From: an uncultured Cohaesibacter sp.
GTDB taxonomy: Bacteria > Pseudomonadota > Alphaproteobacteria > Rhizobiales > Cohaesibacteraceae
DNA length: 64,000 nt
Assembly (NCBI RefSeq): GCF_963664735.1
Contig: NZ_OY761553.1
Location: 2,743,303-2,807,302 of the forward strand
Direction: 5' to 3'
The notes under the pieces are model-generated. The model saw only the letters and a list, made by a program, of their open reading frames with translations. It was not told the origin of the DNA and did not search any database. Each line of letters begins with the position of its first letter. Position 1 is the first letter of the stretch. The position numbers were made by a program, and so were the translations under genes. Of this stretch, positions 1 to 9,233 are shown one piece after another.

Positions 1-689
1 AATGGGTCATCGAGGATGATTTTGTTTCCGGCCGTCCAGACTGGAACCTTGCAGGAGCAACCTTTACCAAGAATGTTCTGCCATACGAGAATATGAAGCT
101 GCGCATGCTCAATGGCTCCCACTCTTTCCTTGCCTATCTTGGATATCTGGGCGGATACGAAACCATAGCCGATACAATGGGCGATGCCGCCTACAAGAAA
201 GCAGCTCATGATCTGATGATGCTGGAACAGGCTCCCACGCTGGAAGCGCCTGAAGGGGTTGACCTCAGCGAGTATGCCGATGCCCTGATCGGGCGCTATT
301 GCAATCCGAATATTCGTCATCGCACATGGCAGATCGCCATGGATGGAAGCCAGAAGCTGCCGCAGCGTGCGCTGGAGTCCATCGCCTACCACCTCAAGGC
401 CGGAACACCTTATCCTCGCCTAGCCATGCTGGTTGCGGGGTGGATGATCTATGTGAGCGGCACAGATCTGAACGGCGAGCCAATCGACGTCAGAGATCCG
501 TTGGCAGACAAGCTGAAAGACCTAGCGAACGGCAATGCGGTCGAGACAATCGTAACCGGTCTGATGCAACGCTCCGGCGTTTTCCCAGCGGAACTGGCCT
601 TGAGCGCACCGCTCAAATCTGAAATCGAGAAAGCCTATAAGGCAATTCGCGAAAAAGGCGTCAAACAAGCTGTCGCCGAGTTGAGCTAG
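1..689 (+). CDS. Mannitol dehydrogenase / fructuronate reductase family protein, C-terminal part
   Basis: The frame is already open at base 3 and runs to a TAG at 687-689, so the N-terminal NAD-binding half lies outside the window. The visible part is the C-terminal domain of the polyol dehydrogenase family (mannitol 2-dehydrogenase, fructuronate reductase UxuB, tagaturonate-type enzymes), which interconverts a sugar alcohol or aldonate and its keto form with NAD(P)H. The family catalytic signature K-x4-N-x2-H is visible as KLRMLNGSH around bases 93-119, followed by the usual SFLAYLGYLGG. The exact substrate cannot be chosen from this half alone. A strong terminator follows within 20 bases, so this is the last gene of its operon. 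Confidence 0.85.
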   Translation, partial: WVIEDDFVSGRPDWNLAGATFTKNVLPYENMKLRMLNGSHSFLAYLGYLGGYETIADTMGDAAYKKAAHDLMMLEQAPTLEAPEGVDLSEYADALIGRYCNPNIRHRTWQIAMDGSQKLPQRALESIAYHLKAGTPYPRLAMLVAGWMIYVSGTDLNGEPIDVRDPLADKLKDLANGNAVETIVTGLMQRSGVFPAELALSAPLKSEIEKAYKAIREKGVKQAVAELS

Positions 690-708
690 AAGGGTGTTCC
701 ATCTCATT

Positions 709-739
709 AAAAAGGCCCGGACAAGCACCGGGCCTTTTT
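709..739. terminator. Bidirectional intrinsic terminator
   Basis: A perfect 12-base stem (aaaaaggcccgg / ccgggccttttt) with a 7-base loop and an A tract on one side and T tract on the other. It sits between the rightward dehydrogenase and the leftward phosphatase gene and can serve both. Confidence 0.9.
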
Positions 740-781
740 AATAGACCATTCAGCCTTCAAAACTCTTGCGCAAGAAAACAC

Positions 782-1333
782 CTAGCGTCGGGGCGTTAAT
801 TCGTGGGCCAAACCGGTCCAGTGAAAAAAGAGCGGCGTGGCATTAGGAGCCGAAGGAGCATCATCACTAAAACCGGACAGCACCATCGTCGCGCGAATAA
901 CCCCTGCGTGGCAGACAAAAACCGGCAAGCAGTCATCGTCCACTTTGGCACAGCATTCGCTGATGGCTTTGTGGACTCTGAGTAACAGCTCTTCCCACTT
1001 ATCGCCGTCCTTGGGCTCTGCATAGCGCGATGGCAGATCCTTGACCAAGTGCCCTTCATATTCGCCCCAGTTTCTCTCTCGCAAGTCATCATGAATTTCA
1101 TAAGATCGCCCCGGAAATGCCAGTTTACAGGTATCCTGCGCTCTTGTTTTGGGGCTGACAAAAAGCACGGTCTTTTGCTCCCATGACAGATGAGAAAGCT
1201 TGGCGGCCTGCTCTCGTCCCAATTCCGACAAGGGTACATCGGTTGCTCCGGCAACAATGGCGTCTCTATTGGCCGTGGTCTGGCCATGACGGATCATGCA
1301 AAAGGTTCTTTTGGGCAACGGGGGAAAGGACAT
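782..1333 (-). CDS. Histidine phosphatase family protein (phosphoglycerate mutase-like)
   Basis: Cytosolic enzyme of the histidine phosphatase superfamily, which removes phosphate through a phospho-histidine intermediate. The N-terminal RHGQT motif carries the nucleophile (about residue 15 from the chosen start), and the second catalytic histidine is in CHAGVIRA near the C-terminus. The frame stays open further upstream, but the start MSFPPLPKRTF places RHG at the position usual for the family; the upstream extension has no domain and its start is weaker. At about 183 residues it matches the small SixA/CobC-like members. No neighbour reveals the substrate: cobalamin, sugar-phosphate or protein dephosphorylation all remain possible. 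It converges on the terminator at 709-739. Confidence 0.8.
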   Translation of the reverse strand: MSFPPLPKRTFCMIRHGQTTANRDAIVAGATDVPLSELGREQAAKLSHLSWEQKTVLFVSPKTRAQDTCKLAFPGRSYEIHDDLRERNWGEYEGHLVKDLPSRYAEPKDGDKWEELLLRVHKAISECCAKVDDDCLPVFVCHAGVIRATMVLSGFSDDAPSAPNATPLFFHWTGLAHELTPRR

Positions 1334-1559
1334 TTGAAACGCTTTCAGTGGGTTCTGGCGGCTCGAAAAAAGAGCAAGCAACATGATTTTTTGGCCCCTT
1401 GCGTAGGGTTTTAGCATCCAAAGGGGCTCGGGCGGCGGGGTTTTGGGGATGGTCTACCGCTCAACGGGATATTTGTCCAGACAGCAAGAGTTTGAGCTAC
1501 GCCAAGATCAAAATGACGCATTTTGGGGGTATTTATCAAATGGCAACGAAGAACAATGC

Positions 1560-2144
1560 CTAGATATGGGCTTGGTTTACCAGATCAATATGAGCCTTGA
1601 CGGCCAGATTCACTTCAACTGCCGAAAATCCGATATCCTGCATAAAGCCAAAACCGAACGACAATGCCAGGATTGTAACTGCGAGCTGCTCCACGTCAGC
1701 GGCCTTGGACAATTCTCCAGCGTCCTGTGCCGATTTAAGCAATTCGACATATCTGAGTTTACTGGTCTCCATAATCTTCATGAGAACAGTTTGCATGGTC
1801 TCGCTCATGCGAGACGCATCGAGCAAATCCTTATAAAGCTTGGAAAATGCCTCTCTGACCTCTAATCCGGCACTTCCTCCCAAAGAAGCCAATAATAGTG
1901 AAAGAGGTGATGAAGTTTTGATTTGACGAAGCAAATCAACCTTCATACGGTCCCATAAGCACAAGAATGCCTCTGCGCGTAAAGCATCTGCAGAGTCAAA
2001 ATGATGATGGATTTGACCCGGAGAAGATGCCGTAACTTTTGCAACATTTCTTACAGTTGCTGCAGCCAACCCTTGGTGTTGAATAACATCAATGGCGGCT
2101 TCGACAATCTCGGAGCGTCTTTGCTCTTTAGGTAGGTAGGACAT
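1560..2144 (-). CDS. TetR/AcrR family transcriptional repressor, divergent from RND efflux genes
   Basis: DNA-binding repressor of the TetR family. Residues 1-55 form the N-terminal helix-turn-helix region (RRSEIVEAAIDVIQHQG, then the recognition helix in SSPGQIHHHFDSADAL), and the rest is a helical ligand-binding domain. The ATG at 2144 is preceded by GGAA seven bases upstream; an in-frame TTG four codons earlier is the less likely start. The gene is divergent from the membrane-fusion protein and RND pump genes at 2383-6651, the classical acrR-acrAB layout, so it most likely represses that pump and itself. A near-perfect palindrome in the shared promoter region (2251-2266) is the candidate operator. 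The inducer is unknown. Confidence 0.85.
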   Translation of the reverse strand: MSYLPKEQRRSEIVEAAIDVIQHQGLAAATVRNVAKVTASSPGQIHHHFDSADALRAEAFLCLWDRMKVDLLRQIKTSSPLSLLLASLGGSAGLEVREAFSKLYKDLLDASRMSETMQTVLMKIMETSKLRYVELLKSAQDAGELSKAADVEQLAVTILALSFGFGFMQDIGFSAVEVNLAVKAHIDLVNQAHI

Positions 2145-2250
2145 TGTATTTTCCAAAGCGACACATTACCCAATCCCCTTAAAAAGGGAATCGAGGCATT
2201 TGTTAAATAGTTCGCTGTAAAAATAAAATCAAACTGGACACTGGATCAAT

Positions 2251-2266
2251 TTGGACATATGTACAA
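2251..2266. promoter_or_regulatory. Candidate TetR operator for the efflux operon
   Basis: A 16-base imperfect palindrome, TTGGACATATGTACAA, with 14 of 16 positions self-complementary. It lies between the divergent tetR (start 2144) and the membrane-fusion gene (start 2383). Position and symmetry fit a TetR dimer site; binding is inferred. Confidence 0.45.
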
Positions 2267-2382
2267 CATCCGAACTGCCTGAGTATTCTGGCTTTGATCT
2301 GTGTTTAACCGTCATTCATATATCCTGCGGCACATATTGCGGTGGGAGTTCGATCCCTTTAAAGAGAATAGTGGAAGGCAAT

Positions 2383-3519
2383 ATGACCCATTCTTCCAGA
2401 AAACCCTTTCTAGTCTTTGCGATGGGCCTTGTATCCGGCCTTCTTTTCGCACCTGTCAGCAGCATGGCTCAGGGCGCAGGCCGTCCCCCAGCGATGGTTA
2501 CGACACAGGAAATCAAACCGACAACAGTAACCATTACTGACGAACTACCGGGACGTGTTTCCGCTTATCGAACAGTGGATATCCGCCCACAAGTTGGCGG
2601 TATTCTGGAAAAACGCCTGTTTGAGCAAGGCGCGAACGTGAAAGAAGGACAACCGCTTTTCAAGATCGCCTCCGAGACTTACGAAGCTCAGGTAGAAAAT
2701 GCAAAGGCTTCCTTGACCAGCGCAGAAGCCGCGCTTGATCTGGCCAATATCCAACTTGAACGCACCAAACAGCTGTTCGAGAAAAAAACGGCCAGCCAGC
2801 AAACCTATGACAGCGCTCAGGCCGAAGCCAAAAGCGCTCAGGCAAGCGTGGCTGCTGCGAAAGCCACTTTGAAAGCACAACAAATCAATCTGGATCACAC
2901 AACGGTTCGCTCTCCAATCACCGGCCGTATCGGCGCATCATTGGTCAGTGAAGGGACGCTTGTTTCAGCCAGCCAATCTCAGGCTTTGGCCACGGTCCAG
3001 CAAATCGACAAGGTTTATGTTGACCTTCGCAGATCCGCTCTGGATCTGAAAAAGATGCAAAAGATGGCAAATCTTGCTCCAGACGATTCAGCGATGGAAA
3101 TTCTGGATGCTGATGGTGAAGCTTATCAGCAAAGAGGCAAACCGCTGTTCACCGATTTGACCGTCGACGAAGCAACCGGTGACGTAACCGTGCGCGTTCT
3201 GGTCGACAATCCGGATCAAGAGATGCTGCCAGGCATGTATGTGCGCGCTCTTGTTCCTGTCAAAACCGTAGAAAATGCATTGCTCGTTCCGCAGCAAGCC
3301 ATCATCCGCGAGGCAACCGGCGGGGCTCGCGTGGTTGTAGTTGATGGCGAAGGCAAAGCCAATTTCAAGGAAGTTGTTCTCGGTGATCTGGTCAAGAGAA
3401 GCTACATCATTGCCGAAGGCCTCGAACCGAATGCCAATGTGATCATTCGCGGCCAGACGCGTGTTTCTCAGGACGGCACTCCGGTCCATGCGACACCTGC
3501 AGAACAGCCCAAACAATAA
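2383..3519 (+). CDS. RND efflux periplasmic adaptor (membrane-fusion protein, AcrA/MexA family)
   Basis: Periplasmic adaptor that links an inner-membrane RND pump to a TolC-type outer-membrane channel. The chosen ATG at 2383 has GGAAGG six bases upstream and starts a typical signal peptide (SRK, hydrophobic core, cleavage near SSMAQG); in-frame codons further upstream would destroy that. The order is signal peptide, lipoyl half (VDIRPQVGGILEKRLFEQGANVKEGQPLFKI), coiled-coil hairpin (repeats of ASLTSAEAALD and AEAKSAQASVAAAKA), second lipoyl half with SPITGRIG, then beta-barrel and membrane-proximal domains. There is no lipobox cysteine, unlike AcrA itself. It is followed after 12 bases by the pump gene, so the two form one operon. 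No outer-membrane channel gene is linked. Confidence 0.93.
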   Translation: MTHSSRKPFLVFAMGLVSGLLFAPVSSMAQGAGRPPAMVTTQEIKPTTVTITDELPGRVSAYRTVDIRPQVGGILEKRLFEQGANVKEGQPLFKIASETYEAQVENAKASLTSAEAALDLANIQLERTKQLFEKKTASQQTYDSAQAEAKSAQASVAAAKATLKAQQINLDHTTVRSPITGRIGASLVSEGTLVSASQSQALATVQQIDKVYVDLRRSALDLKKMQKMANLAPDDSAMEILDADGEAYQQRGKPLFTDLTVDEATGDVTVRVLVDNPDQEMLPGMYVRALVPVKTVENALLVPQQAIIREATGGARVVVVDGEGKANFKEVVLGDLVKRSYIIAEGLEPNANVIIRGQTRVSQDGTPVHATPAEQPKQ

Positions 3520-3531
3520 CGGGGATTTCTG

Positions 3532-6500
3532 ATGCCTAGTTTTTTCATCGATAGACCCGTTTTTGCATGGGTCATAGCGATCTTTATCGTGCTTGGAGGG
3601 CTGCTGACCCTATCCATGCTTCCAGTCACGCGCTATCCCGATATTGCTCCTCCCAGCGTATCCATTCGTGCTACCTATCCTGGCGCGTCTCCGGAAGTGG
3701 TCAATGACAGCGTCGTCAGTATCATCGAACCGGAATTGTCCGGCGTCAAGCATCTGCTCTATTTCGAATCCACTGCCAACTCTTCTGGTTCCGCCACCAT
3801 TACGGCAACCTTTGAATCAGGGACCGATCCGGAACTGGCGCAGGTCGATGTGCAGAACAAGATCAAGTCCATCGAACCCAGATTGCCCGATTCCGTTCAG
3901 CAAACGGGCCTGACCATCGAATCCTCCTCTTCGAGTTTCCTGATGGTCGTTGCCCTGACCTCACCGGACGGCACCCTGTCCGCTCTTGATCTGGGCGACT
4001 TTATGGAGCGCAATCTGGTCCAGCCGCTCAACCGGGTGGCCGGGGTTGGTCGCGTGCAGTCTTTCGTATCGAAAAAGGCAATGCGCATCTGGGTCGATCC
4101 GCACAAGCTGCTATCCTATTCGCTCTCTGTGTCTGACGTCACAAGCGCCATTTCAGCGCAGAATGTGCAGATTTCTCCGGGCCGCGTTGGTGCCGAACCG
4201 ACCGTGGAAGGCCAGAGGGTTGGCATTCCACTGACGGTGGAAGGCCAGCTCAGCACGCCGGAGGAGTTCGAGAATATTGTCCTCCAATCGGATCAGGACG
4301 GCTCCAAGCTGACGCTGGGCGATGTTGCCCGTGTTGAGGTGGGAGCAGAAACCTATGCCTTTGTTTCGCGCATTAACGGTGCGCCATCGGCGGCCGCGGC
4401 CATTCAGCTGGCACCGGGTGCGAACGCCATGCGCGTATCGCAAGCGGTCAAGGATCGCATGACGGATCTGGCAAGTTCAATGCCCAAAGGCATGGAATGG
4501 TCGGTGCCCTATGACACGTCACCGTTTGTTGCTGTCTCGATCGAAAAGGTGGTCCACACCCTGATTGAAGCCATGGTTCTGGTGTTCCTGGTGATGCTGC
4601 TGTTCTTGCAGAAGATCCGCTACACCCTCATCCCGGCAATCGTCGCCCCCATTGCCTTGGCCGGTACGCTTGTGGTGATGTATGCCGCAGGCTTTTCCAT
4701 CAACGTTCTGACCATGTTCGGCATGGTGCTGGCCATCGGTATCATCGTGGATGATGCCATCGTTGTGGTCGAGAATGTGGAGCGCATCATGGCGACCGAG
4801 GGACTGCCGCCCAAGGAGGCAACCCGCAAGGCCATGAAACAGATCACCAGCGCCGTTATCGGCATCACGCTGGTGCTCACGGCGGTGTTCATTCCCATGG
4901 GCATGCAGTCCGGCGCGGTTGGCGAGATCTATCGCCAGTTCACCATGTCGATGGCCGTTTCCATCCTGTTCTCGGCCTTCCTTGCGCTATCCATGACACC
5001 GGCCCTTTGCGCCACACTGCTCAAGCCGATCGATCCGGATCATCATGCCTCCAAGGGAGGCTTCTTTGGCTGGTTCAACCGTGGTCTTGATGGCGTGACC
5101 AATGTCTATGTGCGCATGGTTGCGGTTTTTGCCCGCAGGATCGCAGTCATGGCGGTGCTGTATCTGGCGATCGTTTCCGGGCTTGGCTACAGCTTCATCA
5201 AGCTGCCGACCTCCTTCCTGCCGGTGGAAGATCAGGGATCCTTCATTACCCTCTTCAGTCTGCCTTCGGAAGCAACGCAGGAACGAACCAAAGAAATCGT
5301 TTCCATGTATGAAAACCACGCCCATACCCGTCCGGCAACCAAGGACATCTTTGCGGTGGTGGGCTTCAGCTTCAGCGGCATGGGAGCAAACACAGCCCTG
5401 TCCTTCACCACCCTGAAAGACTGGTCCGAGCGTGATACTGCGGCATCAGATGAGGCCAATGCAGCCAACAGAACCATGTTCGCAGCACCGGAAGGCCAGA
5501 TCTACAGCATCTTGCCGCCGTCCATTCCTTCGCTGGGTACGTCATCGGGCTTTGCCATGCGTCTGCAGGATCGTGCCGGTCTTGGCAATGAAGCATTGCT
5601 CAATGCACGCAACCAGCTATTGGGAATGGCGTCCCAGAGTCCGTTGCTGACGGGTGTCCGTCCTGATGGTCTGCCGCAAGGCTCCAGCATCAGGCTGGTT
5701 ATCGACCGTCAGAAGGCAGAATTTCTTGGCGTGCCCTTCTCATCCATCGCCTCGACCCTGTCGTCGGCCATGGGATCGAACTATGTCAATGACTATAGCT
5801 ATCAGGGCCAGTTGCGCCGTGTGACCGTTCAGGCAGATGCGCCATTCCGCATGCAGATCGAGGATGTGCTCAAACTCAATGTGCCAAGCTCCACCGGAGC
5901 CATGGTCGAGCTGTCCGAGGTCGTCAAGCCGGACTGGGAAGAAAGCCCGTTGCAGTTGGTTCGTTATAATGGACTGCCTGCAGAACGCATCAGCGGCAGC
6001 GCCGCTCCGGGCGTCTCTGCCGGTGAAGCCATGGCTGAAATGGAACGTCTGGCATCGCAGTTGCCGGAAGGTTTCGGCATCGAGTGGACAGGACAGTCCT
6101 TGCAGGAGAAAAACACGAATGCGCAAACGCCAATGCTGTTGGCCTTGTCCATGCTCGTTGTCTTCCTCGTGCTGGCAGCTCTTTATGAAAGCTGGTCAAT
6201 TCCCTTCTCGGTTCTGCTGGTCATTCCGCTTGGTGTAATCGGGGCCGTTCTGTCGGTCTATGTGCGCGGATTGGAGAATGACGTGTTCTTCAAGGTCGGG
6301 CTGATTACGATCATCGGTCTTTCTGCAAAGAACGCCATTCTGATTGTCGAGTTTGCCCGCGCATTGCACGATGAAGGCCACAGCTTGCTTGAGGCGGTGA
6401 AGGAAGCCGCCCGGTTGCGTATGCGACCGATCCTGATGACCTCCCTTGCCTTCACATTGGGTGTGGTTCCGCTGATGCTCTCACACGGAGCAAGTGCAGA

Positions 6501-6651
6501 AACCCAGCACGCAATTGGTACAGGCGTGTTCGGCGGCATGATCACGGCGACATTCCTGGGATTGCTGTTTGTGCCTGCTTTCTTTGTCTTTGTGGTTCGC
6601 GTCGCCAACCTGTTCAGAGGCAAAAAGAAAGATGAGGCTGCGTCTGCCTGA
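3532..6651 (+). CDS. RND multidrug efflux pump, inner-membrane subunit (HAE1/AcrB family)
   Basis: Proton-driven trimeric exporter of hydrophobic compounds in the inner membrane. At 1039 residues it has the usual AcrB length. The N-terminus MPSFFIDRPVFAWVIAI is the first membrane segment typical of HAE1 pumps. The proton-relay aspartates are present in TM4 (LAIGIIVDDAIVVVENV) and the lysine in TM10 (GLSAKNAILIVEFAR). Two large periplasmic loops follow TM1 and TM7 as usual. It is the second gene of the operon begun at 2383 and ends in front of a terminator. Substrate range cannot be predicted; regulation is likely through the divergent TetR. Confidence 0.95.
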   Translation: MPSFFIDRPVFAWVIAIFIVLGGLLTLSMLPVTRYPDIAPPSVSIRATYPGASPEVVNDSVVSIIEPELSGVKHLLYFESTANSSGSATITATFESGTDPELAQVDVQNKIKSIEPRLPDSVQQTGLTIESSSSSFLMVVALTSPDGTLSALDLGDFMERNLVQPLNRVAGVGRVQSFVSKKAMRIWVDPHKLLSYSLSVSDVTSAISAQNVQISPGRVGAEPTVEGQRVGIPLTVEGQLSTPEEFENIVLQSDQDGSKLTLGDVARVEVGAETYAFVSRINGAPSAAAAIQLAPGANAMRVSQAVKDRMTDLASSMPKGMEWSVPYDTSPFVAVSIEKVVHTLIEAMVLVFLVMLLFLQKIRYTLIPAIVAPIALAGTLVVMYAAGFSINVLTMFGMVLAIGIIVDDAIVVVENVERIMATEGLPPKEATRKAMKQITSAVIGITLVLTAVFIPMGMQSGAVGEIYRQFTMSMAVSILFSAFLALSMTPALCATLLKPIDPDHHASKGGFFGWFNRGLDGVTNVYVRMVAVFARRIAVMAVLYLAIVSGLGYSFIKLPTSFLPVEDQGSFITLFSLPSEATQERTKEIVSMYENHAHTRPATKDIFAVVGFSFSGMGANTALSFTTLKDWSERDTAASDEANAANRTMFAAPEGQIYSILPPSIPSLGTSSGFAMRLQDRAGLGNEALLNARNQLLGMASQSPLLTGVRPDGLPQGSSIRLVIDRQKAEFLGVPFSSIASTLSSAMGSNYVNDYSYQGQLRRVTVQADAPFRMQIEDVLKLNVPSSTGAMVELSEVVKPDWEESPLQLVRYNGLPAERISGSAAPGVSAGEAMAEMERLASQLPEGFGIEWTGQSLQEKNTNAQTPMLLALSMLVVFLVLAALYESWSIPFSVLLVIPLGVIGAVLSVYVRGLENDVFFKVGLITIIGLSAKNAILIVEFARALHDEGHSLLEAVKEAARLRMRPILMTSLAFTLGVVPLMLSHGASAETQHAIGTGVFGGMITATFLGLLFVPAFFVFVVRVANLFRGKKKDEAASA

Positions 6652-6685
6652 AAAGGCAAACTATAGTCAAATTGCAAGGAACAAT

Positions 6686-6724
6686 AACGGGCTTCGCTCA
6701 TTAAACGAGTGGAGCCCGTTTTTT
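6686..6724 (+). terminator. Intrinsic terminator of the first RND operon
   Basis: Inverted repeat aacgggct / agcccgtt with an inner cgctc/gagtg stem, followed by a run of six T. It lies 35 bases after the pump stop codon. Confidence 0.88.
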
Positions 6725-6853
6725 ATCCAGAAGCCCAGTCATATTGCTCGCCCTTTTGAGCAACAATGCTATTGTTTGGTTGATTGCCAGATTCCACTGT
6801 GGTTTTCTTTAACTGTTTGAGTAGCCAATTCATTTTGAAAGAGGTTTGTAACC

Positions 6854-8122
6854 GTGTCTCGCAGCCTGTTCTCTATCGCTTCGCTTCTGCTTGGATCTGC
6901 CTTCCTGTTTTTTGCAGGTGGGCTGACTGGAGTGCTGTTGCCTGTCCGGGGCGGTATAGAAGGCTTTTCCAGCTTTAACCTTGGCTTGCTTGGTACGGGA
7001 TGGGCGGTTGGTTATGTATCCGGTTGTCTGATGGTGCCGCAAATGGTGTCTCGTGCGGGACATATTCGCGCCTTCAGCGTGATGGCGGCCATGGCCTGCA
7101 TTTCGGTGCTGATGTCCTCTCTCTTCGTCTTCCCATATGCATGGATCATTTTGCGTGCGTTGGCAGGGTTTGCCTTTGCGGGTGCGGCGATGATTGTTGA
7201 GGGTTGGCTGGTCGAGCGTTCTGACCCTAACAGTCGGGGCATGATTTTTGGCACCTACACAATGGTCAACCTGTTTTCCAGTACGGCAGGACAGATGGTC
7301 ATTGCCATCGGTGCACCGGAGACCTTCCAGCTTTTCACGGTGGCTGCCATTTTCTACGTTATTGCCCTTCTACCGACAGCGCTCACCAAATCCCAGGCTC
7401 CCGCTCCTCTGGCGCGCGCCCAGCTTGACGTCACTCGGCTTTGGAAAAATTCGCCAGTTGCAGTTGTTGCCGTTTTGCTGACGGGCATTTCCAACGGCAG
7501 CTTCGGCACTCTTGTCGCGGTATATGGTCACGACATCGGGCTTACAGTCACAGGAGTGGCCTTCTTCGTCAGTGCTTCGATTCTGGCTGGGGCGGCGGCT
7601 CAGATTCCGATCGGTTTTCTTTCTGACCTGATTGATCGACGTATGGTCGTTATCATCATTGCACTGGTCGCCATTGGGTCGGATAGCATGTTCGTAACCC
7701 ATGCGCCGACAACAACCTCGCTGGCAATTATCTATTCAGCGGTATTCGGAGCGGCGGTCTATTCATTCTACCCGGTCCTCGTGGCTCACGCCAACGACCA
7801 TGCGGACCCGTCGGAGGGATTGCAAACCAGCAGTGGCTTGCTGTTGCTCATGGGGTGCGGCACGATGATTGGTCCTTTGCTTGGCGGTGTTCTGATGTCC
7901 GTGCAGGGACCAAGGGGCCTGTTCGTATCCACGACCATAGCCCACATCGGTATCCTGATTTTCACCATCTGGCGCATGACACAACGCGATGCTGTCGAAA
8001 GCACCGACAAAGGCCAGTTTGTGCCCATCTCACCGATGCGAACACGCACGCCGCAAACCATCGTCTTGTCTGACAGTGACATCACAGAAGAAGGCTGGTT
8101 TGATGAAGATGACGGCCAATAA
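6854..8122 (+). CDS. Major facilitator superfamily transporter (YcaD-like)
   Basis: Inner-membrane transporter of about 422 residues with twelve predicted hydrophobic segments. The start is a GTG at 6854 with AAAGAGG nine bases upstream. The segment GAAMIVEGWLVERSDPNSRGMIFGTYTMVN, between the early helices, resembles the YcaD-like MFS group, whose substrates are largely unknown. The C-terminal tail after the last helix is hydrophilic and ends in an acidic stretch (EEGWFDEDDGQ). It stands alone behind the terminator at 6686-6724, and the next gene is convergent. A role in drug or metabolite export is possible, but nothing in the sequence fixes the substrate. Confidence 0.82.
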   Translation: MSRSLFSIASLLLGSAFLFFAGGLTGVLLPVRGGIEGFSSFNLGLLGTGWAVGYVSGCLMVPQMVSRAGHIRAFSVMAAMACISVLMSSLFVFPYAWIILRALAGFAFAGAAMIVEGWLVERSDPNSRGMIFGTYTMVNLFSSTAGQMVIAIGAPETFQLFTVAAIFYVIALLPTALTKSQAPAPLARAQLDVTRLWKNSPVAVVAVLLTGISNGSFGTLVAVYGHDIGLTVTGVAFFVSASILAGAAAQIPIGFLSDLIDRRMVVIIIALVAIGSDSMFVTHAPTTTSLAIIYSAVFGAAVYSFYPVLVAHANDHADPSEGLQTSSGLLLLMGCGTMIGPLLGGVLMSVQGPRGLFVSTTIAHIGILIFTIWRMTQRDAVESTDKGQFVPISPMRTRTPQTIVLSDSDITEEGWFDEDDGQ

Positions 8123-8208
8123 AGCGGACACGAGAATTCAGGCTTGCAGATTTTAATCCGCTTGACACAACCAGTGCCAGGAAGCGATGAGGTAAGCCTG
8201 TTCGACGA

Positions 8209-9003
8209 TCAATCCTTTGCCGCAGGCACTTCGAGGAAGCGGTAACTCTCGCCTCGAAGGTGAATTGCGGTGAGTGCGTTACCATAGACAGCACCGGTAT
8301 CGATACCGATACGCCCCGGCCCAATTTCCGGTTTGTTAAACGGTGTATGACCGTGAATGATCAGCCGATCAGACGCAGGTTCTTCAACCAGAAACTGGTC
8401 TCGGCTCCACATCAAGTCTCGCACGGTTTGCTCCTGCATCGGTGTGTCATGGCGTAGCCCCGCGTGCACAATGTGGGCTTTCGGCATGGTCAGAGCAGCA
8501 GGCAATCCTGCTATAAACGCCATATGCTCGGCAGGTATCCGCTCTGCAAGCCAGCGAAAAAGGGCGCTCTCGGGCAGCCCGGTTCTTCTGAAATCCTCAA
8601 GATCGATGCCATATGAGGCGAGCGTTGCCAAACCGCCCCACCCTATCCACGGGCTGGAAAGGCTGGGCTGCATCAAAAATTCGCTATAGGTCAAATCGTG
8701 GTTTCCGCAAAGAACGAGACGTTCGACATTTTGCGGCAATGGCGCATGAAGGCAATGATCAATGACACCTTTGGAATCTGGCCCTCTATCTACCAAGTCT
8801 CCGACATAGACGATGAGAGCCGGACTGGCACGCTCTTCAACTTCGGCAAAGATCTGCTCTTCGAGCAGGAGCAACAAATCGAGGCAACCATGAATATCGC
8901 CGATTGCATATACATCTTCCGGCTGGACATCCAAGACCCAACGCGGACGCCCCCCGGTTCCCTGCATGAGATTTGTGGCGCTTTGCATTATTCCCGAAGA
9001 CAT
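8209..9003 (-). CDS. Metallophosphoesterase (PPP-type serine/threonine phosphatase or ApaH-like)
   Basis: Cytosolic dinuclear-metal phosphatase of the calcineurin-like fold. All signature motifs are in order: GDIHG (about residue 35), GDLVDRGP, GNHDLTY, HAG in the middle and HGHT near the C-terminus. These bind two metals and the phosphate. The 264-residue length fits bacterial PrpA/PphA protein phosphatases and diadenosine tetraphosphatases, and the two cannot be told apart here. The start at 9003 has only a weak ribosome site, and an in-frame ATG five codons downstream is an alternative. It is convergent with the MFS gene and divergent from the ABC importer. Confidence 0.85.
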   Translation of the reverse strand: MSSGIMQSATNLMQGTGGRPRWVLDVQPEDVYAIGDIHGCLDLLLLLEEQIFAEVEERASPALIVYVGDLVDRGPDSKGVIDHCLHAPLPQNVERLVLCGNHDLTYSEFLMQPSLSSPWIGWGGLATLASYGIDLEDFRRTGLPESALFRWLAERIPAEHMAFIAGLPAALTMPKAHIVHAGLRHDTPMQEQTVRDLMWSRDQFLVEEPASDRLIIHGHTPFNKPEIGPGRIGIDTGAVYGNALTAIHLRGESYRFLEVPAAKD

Positions 9004-9138
9004 CAGCTCAACAATTCCATTTTTATCTGGCTCCTAATCGGGCCACTATGCCTTGCTGAATGAAGGGCGTAAAGGCCTTAAAAGTAATGGTCTAAAAATG
9101 CGGATCTACCATAGGTTTCCTTACTCGCGCGTCTCCGA

Positions 9139-9167
9139 TTGACATCAAAGCTTCACATAACTGTCAT
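9139..9167 (+). promoter_or_regulatory. Sigma-70-type promoter of the ABC importer operon
   Basis: A perfect -35 TTGACA at 9139-9144, a 17-base spacer and TGTCAT at 9162-9167 as the -10, about 67 bases before the ATP-binding protein gene. The -10 matches the consensus at only four of six positions. Confidence 0.4.
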
Positions 9168-9233
9168 ATAGAACGCCTATAGACCCCCATAGATTTTATG
9201 ACGACTTCTTTCTTCCAGTAAAAGTCCCTTCCC

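Noticed and set aside
1443-1865. 140-codon frame on the plus strand overlapping the TetR gene
   Set aside because: Antisense to a well-supported regulator and without similarity to any family.
2301-2382. Longer N-terminus for the first RND adaptor starting at 2251
   Set aside because: It would put 44 residues before a clean signal peptide and would start inside the candidate operator; ATG 2383 has a good ribosome site.
9151-9168. Possible Pho box (CTTCACATAACTGTCATA) before the ABC importer
   Set aside because: Only one half matches CTGTCAT; the same bases are better explained as part of a TTGACA-N17-TGTCAT promoter.
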